Shown here piece by piece: positions 53,501 to 63,115 of a stretch of DNA of 64,000 nt. A model generated the notes under the pieces. That model was not told where the DNA came from and ran no database searches. It saw only the letters and a program-made list of their open reading frames with translations. Positions within the stretch are counted from its first letter, which is position 1; the number at the start of each line of letters is the position of its first letter. Where the stretch lies: assembly GCF_032391395.1 (NCBI RefSeq), contig NZ_CP135916.1:1984001-2048000 (forward strand), given 5' to 3'. The position numbers and the translations under genes were made by a program. This stretch comes from Sphingomonas sp. Y38-1Y. Its GTDB lineage: Bacteria; Pseudomonadota; Alphaproteobacteria; Sphingomonadales; Sphingomonadaceae.

Positions 53501-54825
53501 GCCATCTTCTCCTCGAGCGGGGGGTATTCGAGTGTCTTGGGGGGATCAAAGCTTCGCGCGGCGCGAAGTTCAGGAAAGAGCTTGTCCCAGAACATCGTGA
53601 CGAGGATCGCGAGCGCGCCGCCGCCCGCGACGGCCAGCACCGGACCCATCGCCGCGGCCAGGAAGCCGGAACGTGCCTCGCCCAATTCGTTCGAGCCCGA
53701 GACGAACAGGGTGGAGACCGCGCCAACGCGGCCGCGCATTTCGTCGGGGGTATAGAGCTGGATCAGCGACTGACGGACATAGACCGAAACCATGTCGGTC
53801 GCGCCGACCACGACCAACGCCACGAGCGACAATGCGACCGCAGGCGCGAAGTCGCTGCCGACAGCTGAGGGTCCGAGGATCGGCACAAGCACCGGCGCGG
53901 CCAGCCCGAACACGACGGTGGCGGCACCGAAGCCGATCACCGCGGCCAGCATCTTGCCCCCGACATTGGTCTTGAGCGGGCGCCACGCAAACCACGCACC
54001 AACCGCAACCGCACCGACCGCCGGCGCAGCGCGCAGATGACCCAGCCCCTCGGCACCCACCATCAGGATGTCTCGCGCATAGATGGGCAGCATCGCGGTC
54101 GCGCCGCCGAGCAGCACTGCGAACAGGTCGAGGCTGATCGCGCCGAGGACGAGCCGGTTGCGACGGACGTAATGAAGCCCGTCTACCATCTGCGCCCAGG
54201 GATTGCTGGCGCCGGTGATCTTCGCACGCGGGATCGGCCGGATGAAGAGGAGGCAGACGAAGGCGAGGCCGAACAGGCCGGCGGAGGCGGCATAGGCGCC
54301 CCAGCTTGCCCAGGCATAGAGATAGCCGCCCATCGCCGGGCCGACGATCGACCCCGACTGCCATGCGAGTGACGAGAGCGCGATCGCGGTCGGCAGCGAA
54401 GCGGCGGGGACGAGATTGGGGGCGAGCGCCTGAAGCGCCGGGCTGGCGAAGGCTCGCGCGACGCCGAGCAGCGCGGCGACCGCGAACAGCGCGGGCAGGG
54501 TGATCGCGTTGGTATAGGTCAGCCAGGCGAGGATCGCGGCGCACCCCGCCTCGAGCCCCACCGACGCGCGCGCGATCCAGCGGCGGTCGAGCCGGTCGGC
54601 GGTCCAGCCGGTGACGAGGCTGAGCAGCAGCAGCGGCACGAATTGCGCGACTCCGATCAGCCCGAGCTGGAACGCGGCGGCCTGGATGCCCATCGTCTCT
54701 CGCGCGATGTCATAGACCTGCCAGCCGATGACGATCACCATCGCCATCTGTCCCAGCGTCGAGGCGAGACGCGCGACCCAGAAGGCGCGGAAGCTGGAGA
54801 TGGCGAACGGATGGGGTGCGGACAT
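53497..54825 (-). CDS. MFS transporter, EntS/MFS_3 type
   Basis: A 442-residue, 12-helix major facilitator. The loop motif between helices 2 and 3 is [37 protein letters not shown] and [25 protein letters not shown] are hallmarks of the MFS_3/EntS branch, which exports siderophores and small molecules. The ligand is unknown. Its stop overlaps the cysK start by ATGA, so cysK is translated in its wake. Export of a cysteine-pathway metabolite is a possible reason, which is inference. Confidence 0.9.
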   Translation of the reverse strand: MSAPHPFAISSFRAFWVARLASTLGQMAMVIVIGWQVYDIARETMGIQAAAFQLGLIGVAQFVPLLLLSLVTGWTADRLDRRWIARASVGLEAGCAAILAWLTYTNAITLPALFAVAALLGVARAFASPALQALAPNLVPAASLPTAIALSSLAWQSGSIVGPAMGGYLYAWASWGAYAASAGLFGLAFVCLLFIRPIPRAKITGASNPWAQMVDGLHYVRRNRLVLGAISLDLFAVLLGGATAMLPIYARDILMVGAEGLGHLRAAPAVGAVAVGAWFAWRPLKTNVGGKMLAAVIGFGAATVVFGLAAPVLVPILGPSAVGSDFAPAVALSLVALVVVGATDMVSVYVRQSLIQLYTPDEMRGRVGAVSTLFVSGSNELGEARSGFLAAAMGPVLAVAGGGALAILVTMFWDKLFPELRAARSFDPPKTLEYPPLEEKMA

Positions 54826-54893
54826 GCGGCGTCAGTTGGAACCTAAAGCCCGAGTCTGCAACCGGGGATTGGCTTTCGCGCGCGCGACCTGCG

Positions 54894-55280
54894 CTATCGC
54901 CCGCCCATCTCAAGGAGGCGGCGAGGGGCGGCGAGTTCCCAGCTGATCGCGATCCGGTCGCCGACGCGCTCCCAATCGGTGTCCGGCGCGCCGACGCGCA
55001 TCGCCACCCAGCCGGAGGGTCCGAGATAGGCCGGGCGATAGTAGAAGTCGGGATCGCGCTCGATCAGCATCGCCTGTTCGTCGGTGCCGGTGGTGCGGAC
55101 CATCACCGACGTTTCGCCGTCGCCATGATGATCGTGCCAGAAATAGGCGAAGAACTTGCCCTTCTCGACATGGAAGCCGGGCGAGCCGTGGCTGAGCTTC
55201 TCGACCGCGGCGGGAAGGGCGAGCGCGATCTCGCGGACGCGGGCGAGGGTGGCGTCGCGATCGGGGCTGAGGCGGGTCAT
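54894..55280 (-). CDS. MmcQ/YjbR family protein
   Basis: A 128-residue double-wing protein. Family-typical stretches are REIALALPAAVEKLSHGSPGF, FAYFWHDHHGDGETSVMVR and the C-terminal ISWELAAPRRLLEMG. YjbR proteins have a DNA-binding-like fold, but their function is unknown. ATG 55280 is chosen from the family N-terminus; the longer frame runs through repeat sequence. There is no clear Shine-Dalgarno. It stands alone downstream of repeat elements. Confidence 0.85.
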   Translation of the reverse strand: MTRLSPDRDATLARVREIALALPAAVEKLSHGSPGFHVEKGKFFAYFWHDHHGDGETSVMVRTTGTDEQAMLIERDPDFYYRPAYLGPSGWVAMRVGAPDTDWERVGDRIAISWELAAPRRLLEMGGR

Positions 55281-55356
55281 TCGGGGAGGGTAAATAGGAG
55301 CGGCGTGATCGGGCAAGATCCAGTGCTTTGCGACGTGTTGGCTGTACCCCCCCAAA

Positions 55357-55436
55357 CCGTTCGTCCTGAGCTTGTCGAAGGACGTGCCGCAAACAGCGCG
55401 GCCTCCCACGTGCTTCGACAGGCTCAGCACAAACGG
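55357..55436. repeat. Inverted repeat (family D), copy 3
   Basis: CCGTTCGTCCTGAGCTTGTC... (55357-55386) and its reverse complement with two changes (55407-55436). A lone half-element (CATTCGTCCCGAGCTTGTCG, 55461-55480) follows, so this locus may have gained a second partial copy. It lies between the YjbR and monooxygenase genes. Confidence 0.85.
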
Positions 55437-55497
55437 GATTTGTGGTATCGGACTAAATCCCATTCGTCCCGAGCTTGTCGAACGGCTGCTCTTCCGC

Positions 55498-56700
55498 TCA
55501 CCCGCGTGGGTAAGGCGACAGGTCCGGACCCTCGGGCGGTGACGCGAACAGTTTGGACGCGCCCTTCTGCAATGCCGGCTTGCTTGCGACCCACAGCGCC
55601 TTGTGGAGGAGGGCGATGCCGGTGTCGCTCTTGGGATGCATCAGCCGCGGTGCGAACTTGGGGACGCCCTGCCCCGCCTTGACCATCGGGCGCATCGCTT
55701 CCTCATAGGCCGCGAACGCCGCTGCGGGGTCGGCATGCCGGATCAACTCGCTGGCGAGGACATAGCCACCGGTGACCGCCAGCGTCGCGCCGACGCCGCC
55801 GAGCGGGGTGACGCACCACGCGGCATCGCCGGTCAGGACGACGCGTCCGCTGGACCAGCGCGGCATCCGCACCTGACGCAGTGCATCGAAATAGAAGTCG
55901 TCCGTGTCCGCCATCGCCGCCAGGATCCGCGGCGTCTCCCATCCGGCATCCTCGAAGCGGTCGCGCAGCCATGCCTTTTGCCGTTCGACCGGCCAGTCCT
56001 GTTCGCCTTGCGCCTCGCCGTGGATCGACAGCATCGCGCGGGTGGTGCCGTGGCGATCGGGGCGGAGCGAGACGCTGCGCTTGCCCGGCGCATTGTACCA
56101 GCGCCACATGCGGTCATCGTCGGGCGCGCGCGGGATGGTGAAATAGGCGATCGTCAGGTCCATCCAGCGCGGATCGTTCTCGCCCGGAAAGACGAGCTCG
56201 CGCGTCGAGGAGCCGACGCCCTCGGCAACGATGATGGCGTCGTAGCGCGCCTGTTCGCCGCTCTCGAACGTGACCTCGCCATCTTCGATCGCCTTGACGC
56301 TGTCGCCGAAGCGATAGGTCGCGTGATCCTTGGCCTGATCGTAGAGCAGACGGGCTAGATCGCCGCGCAAAATCTCCATTTCCGCAGTGGGACCGTCGGT
56401 GCCGATCTCTTCGGTGACGAACGACGCCTCGGGCTCGCCTGATTCGTCGATGAAGGCCGTGCCCTCCTCGCCGGTTCCGGCATCGAGCGCCGCCTGTTCG
56501 AGGCCCATGCGCCGCATCACCTCACGCCCGGTGCCGCGAATGTCGACATTCTGGCCGCCGTCGCGGAATGCCGGCGCACGCTCGACGACCGTGACGTCGA
56601 AGCCGTGGCGGCCGAGCCACCAGGCGGCGGTATTGCCGGCGATACTGGCACCGGTGATGAGAATGTTGCGGTCGGTCATGCAGGCAGAAACATCAGTCAT
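55498..56700 (-). CDS. FAD-dependent monooxygenase (TetX/PHBH-like)
   Basis: About 400 residues. The dinucleotide motif ILITGASIAGNTAAWWLGRHG, the RGDLARLLYDQ stretch and the FAD-ribityl motif GRVVLTGDAAWCVTPLGGVGA define the aromatic hydroxylase-type flavin monooxygenases. Close relatives include tetracycline-inactivating and aromatic-hydroxylating enzymes; the substrate is unknown. ATG 56700 overlaps the marR stop by 8 bases; ATG 56679 is a possible later start matching the family N-terminus MTDRNIL. The upstream MarR protein is its likely regulator. Confidence 0.88.
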   Translation of the reverse strand: MTDVSACMTDRNILITGASIAGNTAAWWLGRHGFDVTVVERAPAFRDGGQNVDIRGTGREVMRRMGLEQAALDAGTGEEGTAFIDESGEPEASFVTEEIGTDGPTAEMEILRGDLARLLYDQAKDHATYRFGDSVKAIEDGEVTFESGEQARYDAIIVAEGVGSSTRELVFPGENDPRWMDLTIAYFTIPRAPDDDRMWRWYNAPGKRSVSLRPDRHGTTRAMLSIHGEAQGEQDWPVERQKAWLRDRFEDAGWETPRILAAMADTDDFYFDALRQVRMPRWSSGRVVLTGDAAWCVTPLGGVGATLAVTGGYVLASELIRHADPAAAFAAYEEAMRPMVKAGQGVPKFAPRLMHPKSDTGIALLHKALWVASKPALQKGASKLFASPPEGPDLSPYPRG

Positions 56701-57163
56701 GATGTTTCGTTCCGACACCCTCCAGATTCTCGATGAGGCGCCAGAGCAGGCCGACCAGAAGCTCGCGTTCACGCGCGTCGAAACCCGCAAGGCCGGCGGC
56801 GTTGGCGTCGAGCAAAGCGTGGCCGCCAATCTCCGCCATCTTCGCCCCTTCGGGTGTAAGCGCCACGAGCGCCGCGCGGCGATCGCCGGGCTGGGGCGTG
56901 CGCTCGATCAGCCCCATGCGTTCGAGCTTGTCCAGCAGCGCGACCATCGCCGGCTGGCGTACGGCGGAGGCGACGACCATGTCGCGCTGGCGCATCGGCC
57001 CCTGCCACGACAGCAGCATCAGCGGGCCGATCAGTGCGAGCGACAGGCCATGCGGGCGAAGTGCCGCGTCGACCGCGCGGTTGAAGACGCGCGCGGCATG
57101 GTTGGCGAGATAGCCGGGCGCCTGCGCCGCCGCGGGATGCAGCAGCGGCGCCTCGTCGCTCAC
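56693..57163 (-). CDS. MarR family transcriptional regulator
   Basis: 156 residues. The winged helix region has RQRDMVVASAVRQPAMVALLDKLERMGLIERTPQPGDRR (the wing is GDRRAALVALTPEG). Dimerisation helices lie on both sides. MarR proteins normally respond to phenolic or drug-like ligands and repress adjacent genes. GTG 57163 overlaps the purN stop (GTGA), so it is translationally coupled to the purine genes. It is upstream of, and overlaps, the flavin monooxygenase gene. Confidence 0.92.
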   Translation of the reverse strand: MSDEAPLLHPAAAQAPGYLANHAARVFNRAVDAALRPHGLSLALIGPLMLLSWQGPMRQRDMVVASAVRQPAMVALLDKLERMGLIERTPQPGDRRAALVALTPEGAKMAEIGGHALLDANAAGLAGFDARERELLVGLLWRLIENLEGVGTKHHD

Positions 57164-57732
57164 CGCGACAGAAACCGATCGAGCGCCGCGGGATAGAGCG
57201 CATGCTCGGCGTCGAGCACCCGCGCGGCGAGCGTGTCGGGCGTGTCGCCGGGCAGGATGTCGACCTGTGCCTGGCCGATCACCGGGCCGCCGTCGAGTTC
57301 CTCGGTCACCAGATGCACCGATGCGCCGGCAACGCTGTCGCCCGCGGCGATCGCCCGTGCGTGCGTGTCGAGGCCCTTGTACTTGGGCAGCAGCGAGGGA
57401 TGGATGTTGAGGATGCGCCCGCGCCAGCGCTCGACGAAAGCGGGCGAGAGCAGGCGCATATAGCCGGCGAGCGCGATCACCTCGACCCGCATGCCGCGCA
57501 GGGCACGCTCGATCTCGGCCTCGTAATCGGCTTTGGGCCGGCCCTTGGGCGAGGTCGCATAGGTGACGATGCCCTCACCCTCCGCCCAAGCCAAGCCGGG
57601 GGCTTCGGGCTTGTCGCTGGCGACGATGACCACGTCGTAGCGCGCATCGGGCAGGCGGCTGGCGGCGACGAGCGCCTGCATGTTCGACCCGCGTCCCGAC
57701 AGGAGGATTCCGACGCGGCGCCGTTCAGCCAT
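57160..57732 (-). CDS. purN: Phosphoribosylglycinamide formyltransferase PurN
   Basis: A 190-residue formyl-THF-dependent GAR transformylase (purine step 3). The signature [15 protein letters not shown], the catalytic [16 protein letters not shown] with Asn and His, and the conserved [16 protein letters not shown] are present. ATG 57732 ([12 protein letters not shown]) overlaps the purM stop by 8 bases. The upstream in-frame ATG at 57759 lies inside purM. Confidence 0.97.
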   Translation of the reverse strand: MAERRRVGILLSGRGSNMQALVAASRLPDARYDVVIVASDKPEAPGLAWAEGEGIVTYATSPKGRPKADYEAEIERALRGMRVEVIALAGYMRLLSPAFVERWRGRILNIHPSLLPKYKGLDTHARAIAAGDSVAGASVHLVTEELDGGPVIGQAQVDILPGDTPDTLAARVLDAEHALYPAALDRFLSR

Positions 57733-58822
57733 GGTTGTGCGTCGCTTCCCATGCGCCACGCGCCGACCAGGTCTCGTCGCCGCCGACGACGGTGCAGCCG
57801 CGCGGTCCCGCCTCGATCGTGCCGATGCGGTGGACGGTCTCGCCGGCGGCGGTCAGGTCGGCGGCAACGGCGTCGGCGTCGTCGACCGCGACGATCGCGA
57901 CCATGCCGATGCCGCAGTTGAAGGTGCGCGCCATCTCGCCGGGCTCGATCGCGCCCTGTGCCTGGAGGAACGCCATCAGCCGCGGCTGCTCCCAGGCATC
58001 CGCGTCGATGCGGGCGTGCGCGCCGTCGGGCAGGACGCGCGGAATGTTCTCAAGGAGGCCGCCGCCGGTGATGTGCGCCAGTCCCTTGATGCGCCGTGCG
58101 CGGACCAGCGGCAGCAGGTTGGCGACATAGATGCGCGTCGGGGCCATCAAGGCCTCGATCAGGATCACGTCCTGGTCGAACAGCGCGGGGCGATCGAGCT
58201 TCCACCCGCGATCGGCGGCGAGGCGGCGGACGAGCGAATAGCCGTTGGAATGAACGCCCGTGGAGGCCAGCCCAATCACGACGTCGCCGGGTGCGATGTC
58301 GCGGCCGGTCAGCAGCGCATCGCGCTCGACCGCGCCGACGCAGAAGCCCGCCAGGTCGTAATCGCCATCGGCATACATGCCCGGCATCTCGGCAGTCTCG
58401 CCGCCGATCAGTGCGCAGCCCGCCTGGCGGCACCCCTCCGCAATGCCGGCGATGACCCGCTCTGCAACGGCGTTGTCGAGTTTGCCGCTGGCATAATAGT
58501 CGAGGAAGAACAGCGGCTCGGCGCCCTGAACGATCAGGTCGTTGGCGCACATCGCGACCAGGTCGATGCCGACGCCGTCATGCGCGTCATGCTCGATCGC
58601 GAGCTTGAGCTTGGTACCGACGCCGTCGTTCGCCGCGACGAGCAGCGGGTCGGTGAAGCCCGCGGCCTTGAGGTCGAACAGGCCACCGAACCCGCCAAGA
58701 TCGGCATCGGCGCCGGGCCGCCGCGTCGCGCGGGCGAGCGGTCCGATCGCGCGGACGAGCGCGTTGCCGGCATCGATCGAGACGCCCGCCTGGGCATAGG
58801 TATAGGGCTTGGGGTCGGTCAT
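57725..58822 (-). CDS. purM: Phosphoribosylformylglycinamidine cyclo-ligase PurM
   Basis: A 365-residue AIR synthetase (purine step 5). The start [17 protein letters not shown] is typical. The PurM/SelD fold motifs [39 protein letters not shown] and [16 protein letters not shown] are present. ATG 58822 is preferred; the in-frame ATG at 58882 would extend into unconserved sequence. It heads purM-purN-marR-monooxygenase. Confidence 0.97.
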   Translation of the reverse strand: MTDPKPYTYAQAGVSIDAGNALVRAIGPLARATRRPGADADLGGFGGLFDLKAAGFTDPLLVAANDGVGTKLKLAIEHDAHDGVGIDLVAMCANDLIVQGAEPLFFLDYYASGKLDNAVAERVIAGIAEGCRQAGCALIGGETAEMPGMYADGDYDLAGFCVGAVERDALLTGRDIAPGDVVIGLASTGVHSNGYSLVRRLAADRGWKLDRPALFDQDVILIEALMAPTRIYVANLLPLVRARRIKGLAHITGGGLLENIPRVLPDGAHARIDADAWEQPRLMAFLQAQGAIEPGEMARTFNCGIGMVAIVAVDDADAVAADLTAAGETVHRIGTIEAGPRGCTVVGGDETWSARGAWEATHNHG

Positions 58823-58896
58823 GCCCGTGCCGATACGGCGGGGGCGGGGGCGAGGCAATGGGCTGGGTGCGGCCCAGTGCATACTGCCCTCCGGCC

Positions 58897-58982
58897 GTCA
58901 CCCCGGGCTTGACCCGGGGTCCCGCTGCCTTTCGCCGCCAGAAGAAGAAAGAAGCGGGATCCCAGATCAAGTCCGGGATGAC
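58897..58982. repeat. Inverted repeat (family E), copy 2
   Basis: GTCACCCCGGGCTTGACCCG... (58897-58925) and its reverse complement with several changes (58954-58982). It lies in the divergent gap between purM and the DUF2066-like gene, so unlike most other elements it is not at a transcript end. Confidence 0.8.
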
Positions 58983-59055
58983 GAACGAGACGGAGGATGA
59001 CGAAAGCTCAACAGGACTCTTGGTTTTCGCCACCGGCTTCGCCAAAAGAGCCGCG

Positions 59056-60273
59056 ATGCGGGGTCAGCTTGCCAGGATCGCGACGCTTGCCGCCGGTGCC
59101 GCGATGGTGCTGGCGGTTACGTCGTCGCGTGCGCAGGACGGCTCCGGTAGCTTCGAGGTTTCGGGCGTCACCGTCGACGTGACCGCCAAGGATGCCGATG
59201 CCGCGCGCAACGGCGGCTGGCGGCTGGCGCAGCGCAAGGGCTGGTCGATGCTGTCGCAGCGGTTGACGGGCAAGGCGGGCGGGCTGCCCGACGGCACGCT
59301 CGACAGCCTCGTCACCGGCATCGTCGTCGAGAACGAGCAGATCGGCCCCAATCGCTACATCGCGCGGCTGGGCGTGCTGTTCAATCGCGCGCGGGCGGCG
59401 GAGATCCTGGGCGTCAGCGGGTTCATGACGCGCTCCCCGCCGCTGCTGCTGGTGCCGATGATCCGATCGGGCGGAGCCGAGACGGTGTTCGAGCGCGAGA
59501 CGCCCTGGCATGCCGCCTGGAGCCGCTTTCGCACTGGTAACACCTCGATCGACTATATCCGGCCCGCCGGCAACGGCACCGATGCGCTCCTGATGAACGC
59601 CGGGCTGACCGGGCGACCGGGGCGCGGCTGGTGGCGGAGCGTGCTCGACCAATATGGCGCTAACGACGTGCTGATCCCGCAGGTGACGCTCTATCGGCAA
59701 TGGCCGGGCGGACCGGTGATCGGCGTGTTCCGCGCCGGGTACGGCCCCGACAATCGCGATGCCGGCAGCTTCAGCCTGCGCGTTGCGAACAGCGACGGCC
59801 TGAACGCGCTGCTCGACACCGGCGTCCGGCGGATGGACGAGGCGTATCAGGCGGCGCTGCGCGGCGGGATGCTGCGCCCCGATCCGCTGCTCGACTTTAC
59901 CCCGCCGAGCGATCAGCCGGTGGTCGACGACACGCCGCTGCTGCCCGGCGACATTCCGATCATCGACGAGGGCCCCACGCTGCCCGCCGAGGGGCCGGTC
60001 GCCGTCGTCACGCTTCAGTTCGACACGCCGGGCGTCGGCGCGGTCAGCTCGGCCGAAGCGTCAGTCCGCGGCATCCCGGGCGTGCGCAGCGCCGCGACCA
60101 GCAGCCTGGCGCTGGGCGGCGTGTCGGTGATGCGCGTCGAGTTCGCGGGCGATCCCGCGGTGCTTGCCGTCGCGCTTAGCCAGCGCGGCTGGACGGTGGA
60201 GGGGAGCGGCAGCACGCTTCGTATCCGCCGCGGCGGCAATGCCGCGCCGGCCGAGGCGCCGCCGCCCGGATGA
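59056..60273 (+). CDS. Exported DUF2066-like protein
   Basis: 405 residues. A signal peptide (MRGQLARIATLAAGAAMVLA, cleaved near SSRAQ) precedes a region with VDVTAKDADAARNGGWRLAQ and LVTGIVVENEQIGPNRYIARL, which fits the DUF2066 family as recalled. A central beta-rich part and a small C-terminal ferredoxin-like/heavy-metal-like subdomain (SAEASVRGIPGVRSAATSSL) follow. Function unknown. ATG 59056 is the best start. The stop overlaps hdaA (ATGA), so it leads the hdaA-ppk-ppx chain. Confidence 0.72.
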   Translation: MRGQLARIATLAAGAAMVLAVTSSRAQDGSGSFEVSGVTVDVTAKDADAARNGGWRLAQRKGWSMLSQRLTGKAGGLPDGTLDSLVTGIVVENEQIGPNRYIARLGVLFNRARAAEILGVSGFMTRSPPLLLVPMIRSGGAETVFERETPWHAAWSRFRTGNTSIDYIRPAGNGTDALLMNAGLTGRPGRGWWRSVLDQYGANDVLIPQVTLYRQWPGGPVIGVFRAGYGPDNRDAGSFSLRVANSDGLNALLDTGVRRMDEAYQAALRGGMLRPDPLLDFTPPSDQPVVDDTPLLPGDIPIIDEGPTLPAEGPVAVVTLQFDTPGVGAVSSAEASVRGIPGVRSAATSSLALGGVSVMRVEFAGDPAVLAVALSQRGWTVEGSGSTLRIRRGGNAAPAEAPPPG

Positions 60274-60908
60274 CCCAGCTTCGCCTGCCGCTCCAACGCC
60301 CGGAGGGAGCGCGCAAGGACGAGTTCATCGTCGGCGACGCGAACCAGGCGGCCGTCCATCATCTCGAACATTGGGGCACCTGGCCGGTGATGGCGGCGCT
60401 CCTGACCGGGCCGCGCAAGTCGGGGCGCAGCCTGCTCGCCCGGCTGTTCACACGCCGCGCCGGCGGGCGGATGATCGACGAGGCCGAGCGCGTGAGCGAG
60501 ACCGAGATCTTCCACGCCTGGAACACCGCTCAGGCCGAGCGCAAGCCGCTGCTGATCGTCACCGATCATGCGCCGCCGGACTGGAGCGTGCGGCTGCCCG
60601 ACCTGCGCTCACGCCTCGCCGCGACGCCGGTGCTTCGGATCGACGAGCCCGACGACGCGCTGTTCACCGCGCTGCTCCAGGATCAGCTCGAGCGGCGCGA
60701 GCTCTATGCCGGCGAAGAGGCGGTCGCGTGGATGCTCCGCCGGGTCGAGCGGAGCTATCTGTCGCTGGTCCGCATCGTTGATGCGCTGGACGATGCGGCG
60801 CACGAGGCCGGAAAACGGCGGATTTCGATCCCGCTCGCCCGCCCGGCCTTGTCAGCAAGGGGCCTGCTGGTCCAAGGGGGCGGCGAATTTCGGCACGAGG
60901 AACCATGA
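60270..60908 (+). CDS. hdaA: DnaA-related replication regulator HdaA
   Basis: A 212-residue AAA+ protein that, with the beta clamp, promotes ATP hydrolysis by DnaA and prevents re-initiation. The clamp-binding motif QLRLPL is at residues 3-8, and the sensor helix region RVERSYLSLVRIVDALDDAA is present. The P-loop-like GPRKSGRS has Arg where Walker A normally has Lys, and the Walker B is not obvious. Nucleotide binding may therefore be altered. Start ATG 60270 overlaps the previous stop; the stop overlaps ppk (ATGA). Confidence 0.88.
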   Translation: MTQLRLPLQRPEGARKDEFIVGDANQAAVHHLEHWGTWPVMAALLTGPRKSGRSLLARLFTRRAGGRMIDEAERVSETEIFHAWNTAQAERKPLLIVTDHAPPDWSVRLPDLRSRLAATPVLRIDEPDDALFTALLQDQLERRELYAGEEAVAWMLRRVERSYLSLVRIVDALDDAAHEAGKRRISIPLARPALSARGLLVQGGGEFRHEEP

Positions 60909-63115
60909 CCCGTCCCGTTCGCCCCAATTTCGAGGAGGCCGCCCCGGACGAGCCGTTCGCGGAGGCACAGACCGGCCGTTACTTCAATCGAGAGCTGTCG
61001 TGGCTGGCGTTCAATCGCCGGGTGATGGAGGAGGCGTGCAACACCGCGCACCCCCTGCTCGAACGATTGCGCTTCCTGTCGATCTCGGGCTCCAATTTCG
61101 ACGAGTTCTTCATGGTCCGCGTCGCGGGCCTTAAGGGGCAACAGGTCCAGGGCGTCGATCCGCGCTCGCTTGACGGCCTAACGCCCAGCCAGCAGCTCGC
61201 CGCGATCGTCGAGGAGGCCGGGCGGCTCGCCGATTCCCAGCAGGCGATCTGGCGTGATCTGCGCGCACAGCTGGCCGCCACCGGCATCCTCGTTCTTGAC
61301 GAGAACGGGATCGATGGGGAGCCAGCCGAATGGCTCGACCGACATTTTCGCGAGCAGATCTTCCCGATCCTGACACCGCAGGCGCTCGATCCGGCGCACC
61401 CGTTCCCGTTCATCCCCAACAAGGGATCGAGCGTGATCTTCGACCTCGTCCGCAAGGCCGATGGACAGGCGATCCGCGAGCTGGTGTTGCTCCCACCCAC
61501 GCTGCCGCGCTTCGTGCGGTTGCCGGGTGATCGCGCCTGCTACGTCCCGATCGAGGCGATGCTCAAGCGGTTCGCGCCGCAACTGTTCCCGGGATACGAG
61601 ATCAAGGGTGCGGCGGCGTTCCGCGTCCTGCGCGACAGCGATATCGAGCTGGAGGAAGAGGCCGAGGACCTGGTCCTCTACTTCCGCACCGCCATCAAGC
61701 GGCGCCGCCGCGGCCGGGTCATCCGGCTTGAGATGGAATCGGCGATCACGTCCGAGCTGGAAGCGGTGCTCAAGGAGGAGTTGGGCGGCAGCGAGGCGAT
61801 CCTGACCGAGGAGGGCAGCTTCCTGGGCGTCGGCGACCTGTCGGCCTTGGTCGACGAGGATCGGCCGGACCTCAAATTCCCGCCTTTCAGCCCGCGTTTC
61901 CCGGAGCGCATCCGCGAATATGGCGGCGACTGTTTCGCGGCGATCCGCGCCAAGGACATCGTCGTCCATCACCCGTACGAGACGTTCGACGTCGTCCTCG
62001 CCTTCCTGAAGCAGGCAGCGGCGGATCCCGACGTCGTCGCGATCAAGCAGACGCTGTATCGCGCGGGCAAGCAGTCGGCGGTCATCAGTGCGCTGATCGC
62101 CGCGGCGGAGGCGGGCAAGTCGGTGACCGCGGTCGTCGAGTTGAAGGCGCGTTTCGACGAGGAGCAGAATCTCCTCTGGGCCGATGCGCTGGAGCGCGCG
62201 GGCGTCCAGGTCGTCTATGGCTTCATCGATTGGAAGACGCACGCCAAGATCTCGATGGTCGTCCGGCGCGAGAATGGCGAGTTCCGCAGCTACGTCCATT
62301 TCGGCACGGGCAACTACCACCCGATCACCGCGCGCATCTATACCGACCTCAGCTACTTCACTGCCGATCCGGCGCTGGGGCGCGATGCGGCGCAGCTGTT
62401 CAACTACATCACCGGCTATGTCGAGCCGCAGGGGCTCGAACAGCTGCGGATGAGCCCGCGCGACCTGCGCGCCAGTCTGATCGCGCTGATCGATCGCGAG
62501 ATCGGCTTTGCGCGCGCGGGCAAGCCGGCGGGGCTGTGGGCAAAGATGAACTCGCTGGTCGACCCCGCGATTATCGAGAAGCTTTATGAGGCTAGCGGCG
62601 CGGGGGTCGAGATCGACCTGATCGTTCGCGGCATCTGCTGCCTGCGCCCCGGCGTGCCGGGCCTGTCCGACCATATCCGGGTCAAGTCGATCGTCGGCCG
62701 CTTCCTGGAGCACAGCCGCATCTGGGCGTTCGGCAATGGCAAGGAGCTGCCCAACGACGATGCCCGGCTCTACATCTCGTCGGCCGACTGGATGCCGCGC
62801 AATTTCGATCGGCGCGTCGAATTCATGCTGCCGATCAACAACCCGACGGTGCACGACCAGATCTTGGATCAGGTGATGGTCGCCAACCTCCTCGATACCG
62901 AGCAGAGCTGGGAATTGCAGCCCGACGGCACCTATGAGCGCGAGGAGCCTGGCAGTAAGCCGTTCAACCTGCACCGCTATTTCATGACCAACCCTTCACT
63001 GTCGGGGCGCGGTGCGGCGCTGGCCAGCCGCGGGGCGGTGCCCAAGCTCAAGCTGCGCCGGCCACAGGCGGCGCTGCCGCCTCCGCCGCCGACGCAGGAC
63101 CTCGATCCGGCGTGA
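60905..63115 (+). CDS. ppk: Polyphosphate kinase Ppk1
   Basis: A 736-residue enzyme that makes polyphosphate from ATP. The N-terminal YFNRELSWLAFNRRVMEEA, the autophosphorylated His446 in DWKTHAKISMVVRR and the second conserved His603 in LEHSRIWAFGNGK are present. VELKARFDEEQNLLWA and GTGNYHPITARIYTDLSYF are also characteristic. The length (about 700 plus a Pro-rich tail) is normal. It is translationally coupled to hdaA upstream and ppx downstream (GTGA). Confidence 0.98.
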   Translation: MTRPVRPNFEEAAPDEPFAEAQTGRYFNRELSWLAFNRRVMEEACNTAHPLLERLRFLSISGSNFDEFFMVRVAGLKGQQVQGVDPRSLDGLTPSQQLAAIVEEAGRLADSQQAIWRDLRAQLAATGILVLDENGIDGEPAEWLDRHFREQIFPILTPQALDPAHPFPFIPNKGSSVIFDLVRKADGQAIRELVLLPPTLPRFVRLPGDRACYVPIEAMLKRFAPQLFPGYEIKGAAAFRVLRDSDIELEEEAEDLVLYFRTAIKRRRRGRVIRLEMESAITSELEAVLKEELGGSEAILTEEGSFLGVGDLSALVDEDRPDLKFPPFSPRFPERIREYGGDCFAAIRAKDIVVHHPYETFDVVLAFLKQAAADPDVVAIKQTLYRAGKQSAVISALIAAAEAGKSVTAVVELKARFDEEQNLLWADALERAGVQVVYGFIDWKTHAKISMVVRRENGEFRSYVHFGTGNYHPITARIYTDLSYFTADPALGRDAAQLFNYITGYVEPQGLEQLRMSPRDLRASLIALIDREIGFARAGKPAGLWAKMNSLVDPAIIEKLYEASGAGVEIDLIVRGICCLRPGVPGLSDHIRVKSIVGRFLEHSRIWAFGNGKELPNDDARLYISSADWMPRNFDRRVEFMLPINNPTVHDQILDQVMVANLLDTEQSWELQPDGTYEREEPGSKPFNLHRYFMTNPSLSGRGAALASRGAVPKLKLRRPQAALPPPPPTQDLDPA

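Noticed and set aside
55461..55480. A lone half of the family D repeat as a separate element
   Set aside because: Only one arm is present and it cannot fold on its own; noted with the adjacent full copy.
61178..62974. A 598-residue minus-strand frame opposite ppk
   Set aside because: Antisense shadow of ppk; Arg/Asp/Leu-rich with no motif.
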